In this document: positions 1 to 4,502 of the stretch, piece by piece
Layout of the letters: each line of letters opens with the position of its first letter
Position numbering within the stretch: the stretch's first letter is position 1
NCBI GenBank assembly: GCA_030550075.1
Contig: JAUQQB010000134.1
Span: forward strand, 1 to 7,356
Length of the DNA stretch: 7,356 nucleotides
Direction of reading: 5' to 3'
Source of the DNA: Chloroflexota bacterium
GTDB lineage: Bacteria; Chloroflexota; Anaerolineae; Thermoflexales; Thermoflexaceae
Made by a program: the position numbers and the translations under genes
The notes under the pieces: model-generated
What the model saw: only the letters and a program-made list of their open reading frames with translations
Told to the model about the DNA's origin: nothing
The model's database searches: none

Positions 1-71
1 GATTTTTCTCCCCCCTCCCCATGGCCCTTTGGGCCGTGGGGAGGGGGGAGAAGGGGGGTGGGACCATTCCG
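1..71. repeat. GC-rich palindromic repeat, copy 1 (with G-quadruplex motif)
   Basis: Positions 6-52 form a near-perfect 22-bp hairpin with a TTT loop at 28-30 and one G-T wobble. The arms are a C-rich strand (runs of C with single T and A) and the complementary G-rich strand. A G-rich tail follows, so 38-62 has four G tracts separated by 1, 4 and 1 nt, matching the G-quadruplex pattern on the plus strand. Positions 19-71 reappear almost unchanged as the reverse complement at 7303-7356, and the hairpin part reappears at 3084-3124. There is no T tract after the stem in either direction, so it is not a canonical intrinsic terminator, although it lies downstream of the minus-strand operon. The left edge may extend outside the window. 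Confidence 0.75.
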
Positions 72-112
72 TCCTACCTTTAGAGCTTTCAACTGCGTAA
101 CTCCTAATCCAA

Positions 113-142
113 TGAAAAATTGACCTTGGCCCTTAACAGGGC
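113..142 (-). terminator. Weak candidate terminator at the end of the pdx operon
   Basis: On the minus strand, GCCCT (142-138) pairs with AGGGC (133-129) across a 4-nt loop that contains part of the stop codon. Nine nucleotides later comes a run of five T (forward-strand AAAAA at 115-119). The stem is only 5 bp and the T run is displaced, so this is a poor Rho-independent terminator. The much stronger hairpin at 6-52 may contribute instead. Confidence 0.2.
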
Positions 143-996
143 GCGTCTTCCAGATCTCGCCATCCGGAACCTATGGTCCGCTCCCCAATCAGCGAGCGCG
201 CCATTTGATAGAACGCCAGGGAGGTCAAAGCACCCGCTTCCAGCTCCTCCGCAGACGGCAATCGAAGGGGCACCGCGATCCAGCGCACCATCCGCCACAG
301 AGTGAAAGCCGGATGGAATCCCAGCGCCCGCAAGGCTTCGGCCACCTCCGGGGTCTCCCGACGAACCTGCACATAAACCGGATGCCGCCAGCGGACGCCC
401 AGGTCCGTGAGGGTCTGCGCCAGCTCCCGGAGCGGATCCTCGGATACACTTCGGATTTCTTCAATCCAAGCTCCCTTTGCCCCCCGATAAAGCGCCCACG
501 ATGAAGCGCGGATCGTAGGCTCGCGGCCAGCAAGCGTCCGAAATGCCTGCTCCACCACTCCGGCGGAGCCTGACCAAACGGTGTAACGACGGGCTCGCTC
601 GAAGCCCAGGCGCTCCAGAAGGGCCGGCCGCAGTTCGTCCACCCCCACATCTGCCACCAGACGTCGGATCCCGTGAGCAGCCGCCCACTCTGCAACGGCG
701 CGGAAAACCATCTCCCATCCGGTTATCGCTTCCGGTTCCGAGATGGCTGACGCGGGGGCCATAAAAAGTAGGCGTCCCTCATCCCCACGGCGCCGGTGGC
801 TTAATTGAAGAAAATATGACCCCGAGTGATCCGAAAGAGTCAGCACCGGCGCTAAGTCTGGGAAGAACATCGAAACCGTGGCAGCCTCGACCGGATGGAA
901 GCGATCCACCCGCGCTGCCCGCTCATCCAGATATAAGCCCGCGTGGGCAGCCGCCAAGAAACGCGGGCCGTCCCTCATCCGTAAGGATCGGATCAT
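133..996 (-). CDS. Tandem GNAT-like acetyltransferase-fold protein (function unknown)
   Basis: 287 residues. I read it as two degenerate GNAT (Gcn5-related N-acetyltransferase) halves. The first half covers about residues 1-142. It has a helical segment, GWEMVFRAVAEWAAAHGIRRL (93-113), and ends with the typical GNAT C-terminal pattern LLERLGFERARRYTVW (126-141). The second half covers about 185-250 and has a similar ending, EVAEALRALGFHPAFTLWRMVR (217-238). I see no clear (Q/R)xxGx(G/A) acetyl-CoA loop, so catalytic activity is doubtful and the substrate unknown. The ATG overlaps the pdxT stop by 4 bp (ATGA, 996-993) and has no good Shine-Dalgarno sequence, which suggests coupled translation and co-expression with PLP synthase. 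The GNAT-fold call is from pattern recognition only. Coding sequence is supported by the long frame and the overlap. Confidence 0.8.
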   Translation of the reverse strand: MIRSLRMRDGPRFLAAAHAGLYLDERAARVDRFHPVEAATVSMFFPDLAPVLTLSDHSGSYFLQLSHRRRGDEGRLLFMAPASAISEPEAITGWEMVFRAVAEWAAAHGIRRLVADVGVDELRPALLERLGFERARRYTVWSGSAGVVEQAFRTLAGREPTIRASSWALYRGAKGAWIEEIRSVSEDPLRELAQTLTDLGVRWRHPVYVQVRRETPEVAEALRALGFHPAFTLWRMVRWIAVPLRLPSAEELEAGALTSLAFYQMARSLIGERTIGSGWRDLEDAPC

Positions 997-1586
997 CGAC
1001 GGGAAGCCTGTCGAACGATTTCCAGGAAATACTGATGGAATCGAGGATCATCCGTCAGCTCAGGATGGAAAGCGGTGGCCAGCAGATGCCCCTGCTGAGC
1101 AGCCACAATGGTTCCATCCTCCAGACGGGCCAGGACGTCCACATCGGGCCCCACAGCCTCAATCAGCGGGGCCCGGATGAAGATCGCACGGAAAGGCCGG
1201 GGATCCCCTACCCGGGCCAGGGCCGGGATCTCCAGATCCACTTCAAAACTATCGACCTGACGACCAAAGGCGTTCCGTCGCACCCGGACATCCATCATGC
1301 CCAGGGTGGGCTGAGGGCGGCCCACATCCCGCGCCAGGAAAATCATGCCCGCGCAGGTGCCCCAAATCGGCATGCCCGCCTCAGCCATCTGGCGGAGTGG
1401 CTCCATCAAACCATAACGCTCCACCAGCACGCCGATGGTGGTGCTCTCCCCGCCCGGGATGATCAAGCCATCCACCTTCTCCAGATGTGAAGGGAGGCGA
1501 ACATCCACGGTCTCCACACCCAACCGGCGAAGCACCTGCTGATGCTCCAGGTAATCTCCTTGCAATCCCATTACCCCGATCCTCAC
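993..1586 (-). CDS. pdxT: PLP synthase glutaminase subunit PdxT
   Basis: Class I glutaminase that hydrolyses glutamine and channels ammonia to PdxS for pyridoxal 5'-phosphate synthesis (EC 4.3.3.6 complex). With the GTG start at 1586 it has 197 residues, normal for the family (about 190-200). The N-terminus reads MRIGVMGLQGD, close to the usual MKIGVLALQGD. Visible motifs are PGGEST (44-49, oxyanion region), GTCAG with nucleophile Cys78, RRNAFGRQ (103-110), IRAP (137-140) and FHPEL with His174 and Glu176 completing the triad. AGGAGG (1598-1593) lies 6 nt from this GTG but only 3 nt from the ATG at 1589, so GTG is preferred; the ATG adds one residue. The open frame continues upstream to 1703, across the pdxS stop, but that extension (with CGKEKRKCVLRC) has no family counterpart. 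It follows pdxS by 110 nt and overlaps the next gene by 4 nt. Confidence 0.97.
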   Translation of the reverse strand: MRIGVMGLQGDYLEHQQVLRRLGVETVDVRLPSHLEKVDGLIIPGGESTTIGVLVERYGLMEPLRQMAEAGMPIWGTCAGMIFLARDVGRPQPTLGMMDVRVRRNAFGRQVDSFEVDLEIPALARVGDPRPFRAIFIRAPLIEAVGPDVDVLARLEDGTIVAAQQGHLLATAFHPELTDDPRFHQYFLEIVRQASRR

Positions 1587-1592
1587 CATGCA

Positions 1593-1598
1593 CCTCCT
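1593..1598 (-). promoter_or_regulatory. pdxT ribosome binding site, decides between ATG and GTG start
   Basis: A perfect AGGAGG on the minus strand. Spacing is 3 nt to ATG (1589) and 6 nt to GTG (1586). The longer spacing and the family's usual N-terminus both favour GTG. Confidence 0.7.
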
Positions 1599-1650
1599 GA
1601 AAGATAAGGGGGTAATGCCCTTACAACGGAGTACGCACTTCCGCTTTTCT

Positions 1651-1677
1651 TTTCCGCAATCCTTCGAGCCGCGGAAA
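1651..1677 (-). other. Intercistronic hairpin between pdxS and pdxT
   Basis: TTTCCGC (1651-1657) pairs with GCGGAAA (1671-1677) across a 13-nt loop, inside the 110-nt gap between pdxS and pdxT. No T run follows it on the minus strand, so it looks more like an mRNA processing or stability element than a terminator. It could adjust the PdxS:PdxT ratio, but that is inference. Confidence 0.35.
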
Positions 1678-1696
1678 GGGAGAACCCCAAAGGGTC

Positions 1697-2596
1697 TCAC
1701 CACCCACGCAATGCCAGGCGCTGAGCCTCTGTGAGCTGCCGGACATCCATACCATACATCGGCTCGCCCAGGCTACGGCTGACCATCGCCAGGATCTCCG
1801 GCTCCTGCCAGTAAGTCACGGCCTCCACGATCGCTCGCGCCCGCTTATATGGATTCCCACTCTTGAAGATCCCACTTCCCACGAACACGCCATCCATCCC
1901 CAGCCACATCATCAATGCCGCATCAGCCGGGGTGGCGATCCCACCGGCCGCAAAGAGGACGACGGGCAGGCGCCCGAGGCGCCGGGTCTCCAGGACCAGC
2001 TCGTAAGGAGCGCCGATTTCCTTCGCGTAGGCCACCAGCTCTTCTTCCCCCATGCCCCGGATCCGCCGGATAGCGCCCATAATCGCCCGGGCATGGCGCA
2101 CCGCCTCGACGACGTTCCCGGTTCCGGCCTCCCCTTTGGACCGGATCATCGCTGCCCCCTCGGCGATCCGGCGCAGGGCTTCCCCGAGATCCCGCGCGCC
2201 GCAGACGAAGGGAACTTTGAATTCCCATTTGTTGATATGATACTGCTCGTCAGCAGGGGTCAGAACCTCAGATTCGTCGATGAAATCCACACCGAGAGCC
2301 TCCAGGATCTTCGCCTCCATATAGTGACCAATACGGCACTTGGCCATCACCGGGATGGTCACCGCCCCCATAATCTCGAGGATTTTCTCAGGATCTGCCA
2401 TCCGGGCCACCCCGCCGTGCGCCCGGATATCCGCGGGAACCCGTTCGAGGGCCATCACGGCCACCGCGCCCGCTTCCTCGGCAATCTGGGCCTGCTCTGC
2501 ATTGGTGACATCCATGATCACGCCGCCCTTTAGCATCTGGGCGAGCCCCCGCTTCACCGTTACGGTTCCATAAGCGCGTCGAACTTCTCCAGCCAT
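1697..2596 (-). CDS. pdxS: PLP synthase catalytic subunit PdxS (Pdx1)
   Basis: Synthase subunit of the DXP-independent vitamin B6 pathway. It condenses ribose 5-phosphate, glyceraldehyde 3-phosphate and ammonia from PdxT into pyridoxal 5'-phosphate and works as a cytosolic (beta/alpha)8-barrel dodecamer. With the second ATG (2596) it has 299 residues, the usual length being about 290-300. Family residues are all present: VKRGLAQMLKGGVIMDV with Asp29, MAKCRIGH with the Schiff-base Lys86 (Lys81 in Bacillus subtilis), RSKGEAGTGN at 152-161 with the second catalytic Lys154, and the phosphate-binding FAAGGIATPADAA (from 215) and FVGSGIF (from 238). Start choice: GGGAGG (2608-2603) is 6 nt from the ATG at 2596 and 3 nt from the adjacent ATG at 2599. 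The longer frame from 2635 has no ribosome binding site. First gene of the operon with pdxT and the GNAT-like gene. Confidence 0.98.
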   Translation of the reverse strand: MAGEVRRAYGTVTVKRGLAQMLKGGVIMDVTNAEQAQIAEEAGAVAVMALERVPADIRAHGGVARMADPEKILEIMGAVTIPVMAKCRIGHYMEAKILEALGVDFIDESEVLTPADEQYHINKWEFKVPFVCGARDLGEALRRIAEGAAMIRSKGEAGTGNVVEAVRHARAIMGAIRRIRGMGEEELVAYAKEIGAPYELVLETRRLGRLPVVLFAAGGIATPADAALMMWLGMDGVFVGSGIFKSGNPYKRARAIVEAVTYWQEPEILAMVSRSLGEPMYGMDVRQLTEAQRLALRGW

Positions 2597-2602
2597 CATG
2601 GA

Positions 2603-2608
2603 CCTCCC
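2603..2608 (-). promoter_or_regulatory. pdxS ribosome binding site
   Basis: GGGAGG on the minus strand, before two adjacent ATG codons with spacings of 3 nt (2599) and 6 nt (2596). This is the same arrangement as at pdxT, where the second start also has the better spacing. It argues against the upstream ATG codons at 2635 and 2632. Confidence 0.65.
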
Positions 2609-2683
2609 TCTGAGGAGAGAAAAATCTTGCATCATGGAAACAACAAATTGTTCCGCAAGCTATCCTTTGTGCTCATCTGCACC

Positions 2684-2712
2684 AGTCATCCACAGGCTGC
2701 ATTCTGCGTCAA
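2684..2712 (-). promoter_or_regulatory. Candidate pdxS promoter
   Basis: On the minus strand, TTGACG (2712-2707) resembles a sigma-70-type -35 box. Exactly 17 nt later comes ATGACT (2689-2684), only a partial match to a -10 box. It would give a leader of about 80 nt before the ATG and lies just downstream of the 32-nt motif shared with the other operon. The weak -10 keeps confidence low. Confidence 0.25.
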
Positions 2713-2744
2713 CCCATATTTTAACGCAACTTGCTACCTGATCA
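2713..2744 (-). promoter_or_regulatory. 32-nt motif shared with the asp23-operon leader (pdxS copy)
   Basis: Read on the minus strand from 2744, it begins GATCAGGTAGCAAGTTGCGT and continues TAAAATATGGGT. It matches 28 of 32 bases of plus-strand 3728-3759. It lies 117 nt upstream of the pdxS start and immediately before the candidate -35 box. It could be an operator, an unusual promoter, or the remnant of an outward-facing inverted repeat. Confidence 0.5.
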
Positions 2745-2750
2745 GCTTTT

Positions 2751-2789
2751 CTGAGCAAGGGGCAGGGCTTTTTAATTACCCTGGCTCAG
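2751..2789. repeat. Imperfect inverted repeat upstream of pdxS
   Basis: CTGAGC (2751-2756) pairs with GCTCAG (2784-2789), and CAGGG (2763-2767) with CCCTG (2779-2783), leaving a 6-nt AAGGGG bulge on one side and an A/T-rich loop. This is a bulged 11-bp stem next to the shared motif. Its role is unknown; it could be an operator or a cruciform. Confidence 0.4.
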
Positions 2790-2823
2790 GACTTACACCG
2801 TTAGCCTTTGCCCAGATGGGTGA

Positions 2824-2946
2824 AGGGGCCCCTCCCCTCTTTATCCCCTTCCCCGCAGCCTTTCGGCCGCAAGGGGATAACGTTTATTTTTGGGCTGGGA
2901 CGGGCGCCTTCAGCACCCGTCCCAGCCCAAAAGACCCTGGATAAAA
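2824..2946. repeat. Double-hairpin repeat, copy A
   Basis: The first hairpin pairs TTATCCCCTT (2841-2850) with AAGGGGATAA (2871-2880), with an inner GC stem around a TTTC loop (2861-2864). The second is a perfect 17-bp stem (2888-2904 with 2916-2932) around an 11-nt loop, with TTTT and AAAA at its ends. It is followed by CCCTGGATAAA (2936-2946). The layout of a C-rich run, hairpin 1, an A/T spacer, a TTTGGG-type hairpin 2, then CCnGGATAAA is the same as in copy B, though the stems themselves have diverged. Hairpin 2 ends in AAAA on the plus strand, and read on the minus strand it also ends in a run of A, so it does not look like an ordinary terminator. Confidence 0.6.
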
Positions 2947-3083
2947 GGCCAATCGCGTAACCCCGTAAGATTATTGAAAAGCCCTGGCAAGGGGAATAAA
3001 CGGTCTTTGGGATGTCCAGTAACACCCTGATGGCAATAAGCCGATGCCTGGTTTCCATCAGTAAACCGCGTAAGGCAAGCCCC

Positions 3084-3176
3084 TCTCCCCCCTCCCCATG
3101 GCCCGAAGGGCCATGGGGAGGGGGAAATTTTACATTTGGGGGTGGGCGGGCCCGTCCCCAAAATCCCCAGGATAAA
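3084..3176. repeat. Double-hairpin repeat, copy B
   Basis: Hairpin 1 is a perfect 17-bp stem (3088-3104 with 3108-3124) and a GAA loop. Its sequence is nearly that of the repeat copies at both window ends. Hairpin 2 is 3135-3162 (TTTGGGG pairing with CCCCAAA, with a GGG/CCC inner stem). It is followed by CCCCAGGATAAA (3165-3176), matching the end of copy A. It links the copy A layout to the hairpin of the terminal copies, so all four appear to belong to one family. Confidence 0.65.
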
Positions 3177-3404
3177 GAGATCGCTATAGCTCCGATCTGC
3201 GATCCGCCGAAACCGGGTATCTGTCAGCGATGGAACGCTATCCCACATCTCCTATCATCAGGTCCCCCCTCTCCCTACTGCGAGGTAGCGAAGAGAGAAA
3301 CAAAGTGATGCAAGAGGCGGGTGAAGGGCCCGAAGGCTACCTCCCCACTCCTAAGAGCGTATCTGAAAATTTGCCTGAGGGAAAAATGCCGTCTACGAAT
3401 GGGG

Positions 3405-3450
3405 CTCGAATCCACGAAGGCCGGATAGGGGTTCGTGGGGGATTCGGGAG
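3405..3450. repeat. Left internal hairpin of the MITE-like element
   Basis: CGAATCC (3407-3413) pairs with GGATTCG (3440-3446), and ACGAA (3414-3418) with TTCGT (3432-3436), leaving a GGG bulge (3437-3439): a 12-bp bulged stem. Part of it resembles a tRNA T-arm, but no tRNA fold surrounds it. Confidence 0.5.
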
Positions 3451-3512
3451 TGGCCCCCCTGCCTGCACGGAAGATGGTCAGACGAAGTCGAAGGCTTAGA
3501 CGCTCTCTTAGA

Positions 3513-3634
3513 CGGGCCCTCCGCTTTGCCTCGTGCTCGACAGGGGTTTTTCGGTTTGTAGTCGGGCACGTCCGTGCCCGTTCTCTTTTTGGGAACGCTT
3601 ATCACGGGCCCTCCGCTTCGCTCCGTGCCCGACT
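3513..3634. repeat. Internal direct repeats and hairpin of the MITE-like element
   Basis: Two 30-nt direct copies, 3513-3542 and 3605-3634, share the start CGGGCCCTCCGCTT and differ at about five sites. Between them CGGGCACG (3563-3570) and CGTGCCCG (3573-3580) form a perfect 8-bp hairpin followed by TTCTCTTTTT. On the plus strand that resembles a weak intrinsic terminator. The segment 3554-3570 is also the inverted match of 3624-3640 (16 of 17), so the core can fold in more than one way. Confidence 0.55.
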
Positions 3635-3727
3635 ACGAACAGAGGGTCCCATGCCCGACACGCCTTCATACTCCCATGCGTCTATCACTGAATTTTCAGA
3701 CACGCTCTAAGAGCTCTCCAGAGGAGA

Positions 3728-3759
3728 GATCAGGCAGCAAGTTGGGTTAAGATATATGA
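3728..3759 (+). promoter_or_regulatory. 32-nt motif shared with the pdxS leader (asp23-operon copy)
   Basis: It begins GATCAGGCAGCAAGTTGGGT and continues TAAGATATATGA. It is 28/32 identical to minus-strand 2744-2713. It lies 178 nt upstream of the Asp23-family start and 20 bp from the MITE-like element. An A/T-rich TTAAGATATAT core could serve as a -10 region, but no TTGACA-like box is correctly placed, so a classical promoter is not shown. Confidence 0.5.
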
Positions 3760-3888
3760 AGGAAAGCTAAAGGGGCAGAGACCCTCCCTGCCCCTTCCGC
3801 CAGCCCAAATTCTTTCCTTACAGCACAGTAGGCTTTCGTAGGACTGGGAAGCGGCCTCCAGGAGAAGGCCGCGAAACCTGCCCAGGTT
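3759..3888 (+). other. Hairpin-rich leader of the Asp23/FakA operon
   Basis: There are three separate structures. The first is a nested stem of AAGGAAAG (3759-3766) with CTTTCCTT (3812-3819), enclosing AAGGGGCAG (3770-3778) with CTGCCCCTT (3788-3796). The second is GCGGCCT (3851-3857) with AGGCCGC (3866-3872). The third is AAACCT (3875-3880) with AGGTTT (3884-3889). No T tract follows them. They may form a structured 5' leader if transcription starts near 3760. I recognise no known riboswitch. A TATATT at 3905-3910 could be a -10 box but lacks a -35 partner. Confidence 0.4.
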
Positions 3889-3937
3889 TGTAACAGGACA
3901 ACCCTATATTGGCCAGATCTTAGAGGAGCCAGAAGGT

Positions 3938-4285
3938 ATGAAAGAACAGAACGAGCTGGGGCGGATTGAGGTGCTCCCCACAGCCATCGCGACCATTATC
4001 GCGCAGGCTCTCGCGCAATGCTATGGAGTTGTTGGACTGGCTCCGCACCGCATGACGGATGCGGTCGCGAACTTTTTCGCTCCGGACGCTCGACGGAGCA
4101 TTGAGATCCGGGAGCGGCCGGATGGTCTGGTGATCGATGTCTATCTCATCCTGGCATATGGGGTCCGATTGATCGCCGTCGCCCGCAGCGTGCAGCACAC
4201 CGTCAAATATCAGGTGGAGAAAGCCACGGGCCTGCCGGTGGCGGAGGTGAATGTTCATATTCAGGGCTTACAGCCTCAGCGCTAA
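3938..4285 (+). CDS. Asp23/Gls24 family protein (DUF322)
   Basis: 115 residues, the normal size for this small family of cytosolic envelope-stress proteins. The opening LGRIEVLPTAIATIIAQALAQCYGVVGLA (7-35) is the typical start of the domain (G-x-I-x-V/I, a helix with spaced Ala/Ile, then GVVG). The second half is GLVIDVYLILAYGVRLIAVARSVQHTVKYQVEKATGLPVAEVNVHIQGL, matching the family pattern of a beta strand, a YG..I-x-x-V-x-x-x-VQ...V helix, and V-x-x-VNV-x-V-x-G/D. GAGGAG at 3923-3928 is 9 nt from the ATG. A member of this family commonly precedes the FakA/YloV kinase gene, as here. The exact role is unknown; links to the membrane and to envelope stress are known from Firmicutes members only. 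Confidence 0.93.
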   Translation: MKEQNELGRIEVLPTAIATIIAQALAQCYGVVGLAPHRMTDAVANFFAPDARRSIEIRERPDGLVIDVYLILAYGVRLIAVARSVQHTVKYQVEKATGLPVAEVNVHIQGLQPQR

Positions 4286-4300
4286 GGGGAAGAACATTTT

Positions 4301-4468
4301 ATGCATGGAGCGACACGCCGCCCTATACCCAAAAACCCGGAGGCTCGTGTTGGGAACGGGAACAGCCCTTATCGCCTAGTCTTTCAAAGGAGAAATAGAA
4401 GAGAGGTCTACTTCGCCGTATGGGCAGAGCATGGACTTTTCGTGCACCCTCTCTTAGACATGAGCTAA
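4301..4468 (+). CDS. Possible small ORF, 55 residues, unrecognised
   Basis: An ATG at 4301 opens a 55-codon frame ending in TAA (4466-4468), in the 217-nt gap between the Asp23-family gene and fakA. GGGGA at 4286-4290 is 10 nt upstream. The product begins MHGATRRPIPKNPEARVGNG, is Arg-rich at residues 25-34 (RLVFQRRNRR) and ends in a more hydrophobic segment, AVWAEHGLFVHPLLDMS. I recognise no family. It may be chance; its only support is position on the coding strand, a plausible ribosome binding site and uninterrupted length. Confidence 0.22.
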   Translation: MHGATRRPIPKNPEARVGNGNSPYRLVFQRRNRREVYFAVWAEHGLFVHPLLDMS

Positions 4469-4502
4469 ACCTGGATAGGAGCTCGCTTTTTGGGAGGACA
4501 CT

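Larger units (their letters stand above)
3352..3710. mobile_element. MITE-like non-autonomous element with TAA target duplication
   Basis: The ends are a 17-bp terminal inverted repeat, GAGCGTRTCTGAAAATT: left arm 3355-3371, right arm 3691-3707 on the opposite strand, with one A/G difference. Direct TAA trinucleotides flank it at 3352-3354 and 3708-3710. The element proper is 353 bp (3355-3707). Ends beginning GAG with a TNA target duplication are typical of IS5-family elements of the IS1031 type, so it was probably moved in trans by such a transposase; that link is from known family behaviour. The interior has no transposase-like protein. It contains direct repeats and hairpins listed separately. 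It inserted 20 bp before the shared motif in the asp23-operon leader. Confidence 0.75.
2597..3937. other. Repeat-rich intergenic region between divergent operons
   Basis: About 1.3 kb without a convincing gene. Short frames here (for example 2627-2944, 3012-3308 and 3435-3710) run through palindromes and low-complexity proline- or arginine-rich translations and match no family I know. Content in order: pdxS leader and shared motif, double-hairpin repeat A (2824-2946), unassigned sequence with a 7-bp hairpin (3027-3033 with 3055-3061), double-hairpin repeat B (3084-3176), unassigned sequence to 3351, MITE-like element (3355-3707), second shared motif, and a hairpin-rich leader. No tRNA, CRISPR or transposase gene is visible. 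Confidence 0.7.

Noticed and set aside
6..52. Intrinsic terminator for the pdx operon
   Set aside because: The hairpin is very strong, but neither strand has a T tract after the stem, and the same sequence recurs elsewhere as a repeat. It may still slow polymerase, but it was not called as a terminator.
816..1490. Long plus-strand frame of 224 codons opposite pdxT and the GNAT-like gene
   Set aside because: It lies antisense to two well-supported genes, crosses their boundary and is rich in Pro, His and Arg as expected of a GC-rich shadow frame.
1590..1703. N-terminal extension of PdxT reaching across the pdxS stop codon
   Set aside because: No ribosome binding site at the upstream start, no family counterpart, and a perfect AGGAGG lies just before the conserved N-terminus. 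The CxxxxC pattern in the extension appears accidental.
2093..2533. 146-codon plus-strand frame within pdxS
   Set aside because: Fully antisense to pdxS, whose family motifs are unambiguous; no recognisable domain.
3400..3420. tRNA T-arm-like sequence (GGCTCGAATCCAC)
   Set aside because: It belongs to a long hairpin, and no acceptor, D or anticodon arms can be placed around it.
3435..3710. 91-codon frame inside the MITE-like element as a transposase remnant
   Set aside because: The translation is Arg- and Ser-rich, runs through direct repeats and hairpins, and shows no DDE or other transposase motif.
4449..4459. 11-nt CTCTCTTAGAC identical to 3503-3513 inside the MITE-like element
   Set aside because: Too short, with no extended similarity on either side; likely chance.
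4286..4502. Ribosomal protein L28 gene or a structured RNA in the gap before fakA
   Set aside because: rpmB often neighbours Asp23/YloV genes in other bacteria, but no L28 sequence is present, and I found no convincing long-range pairing here.
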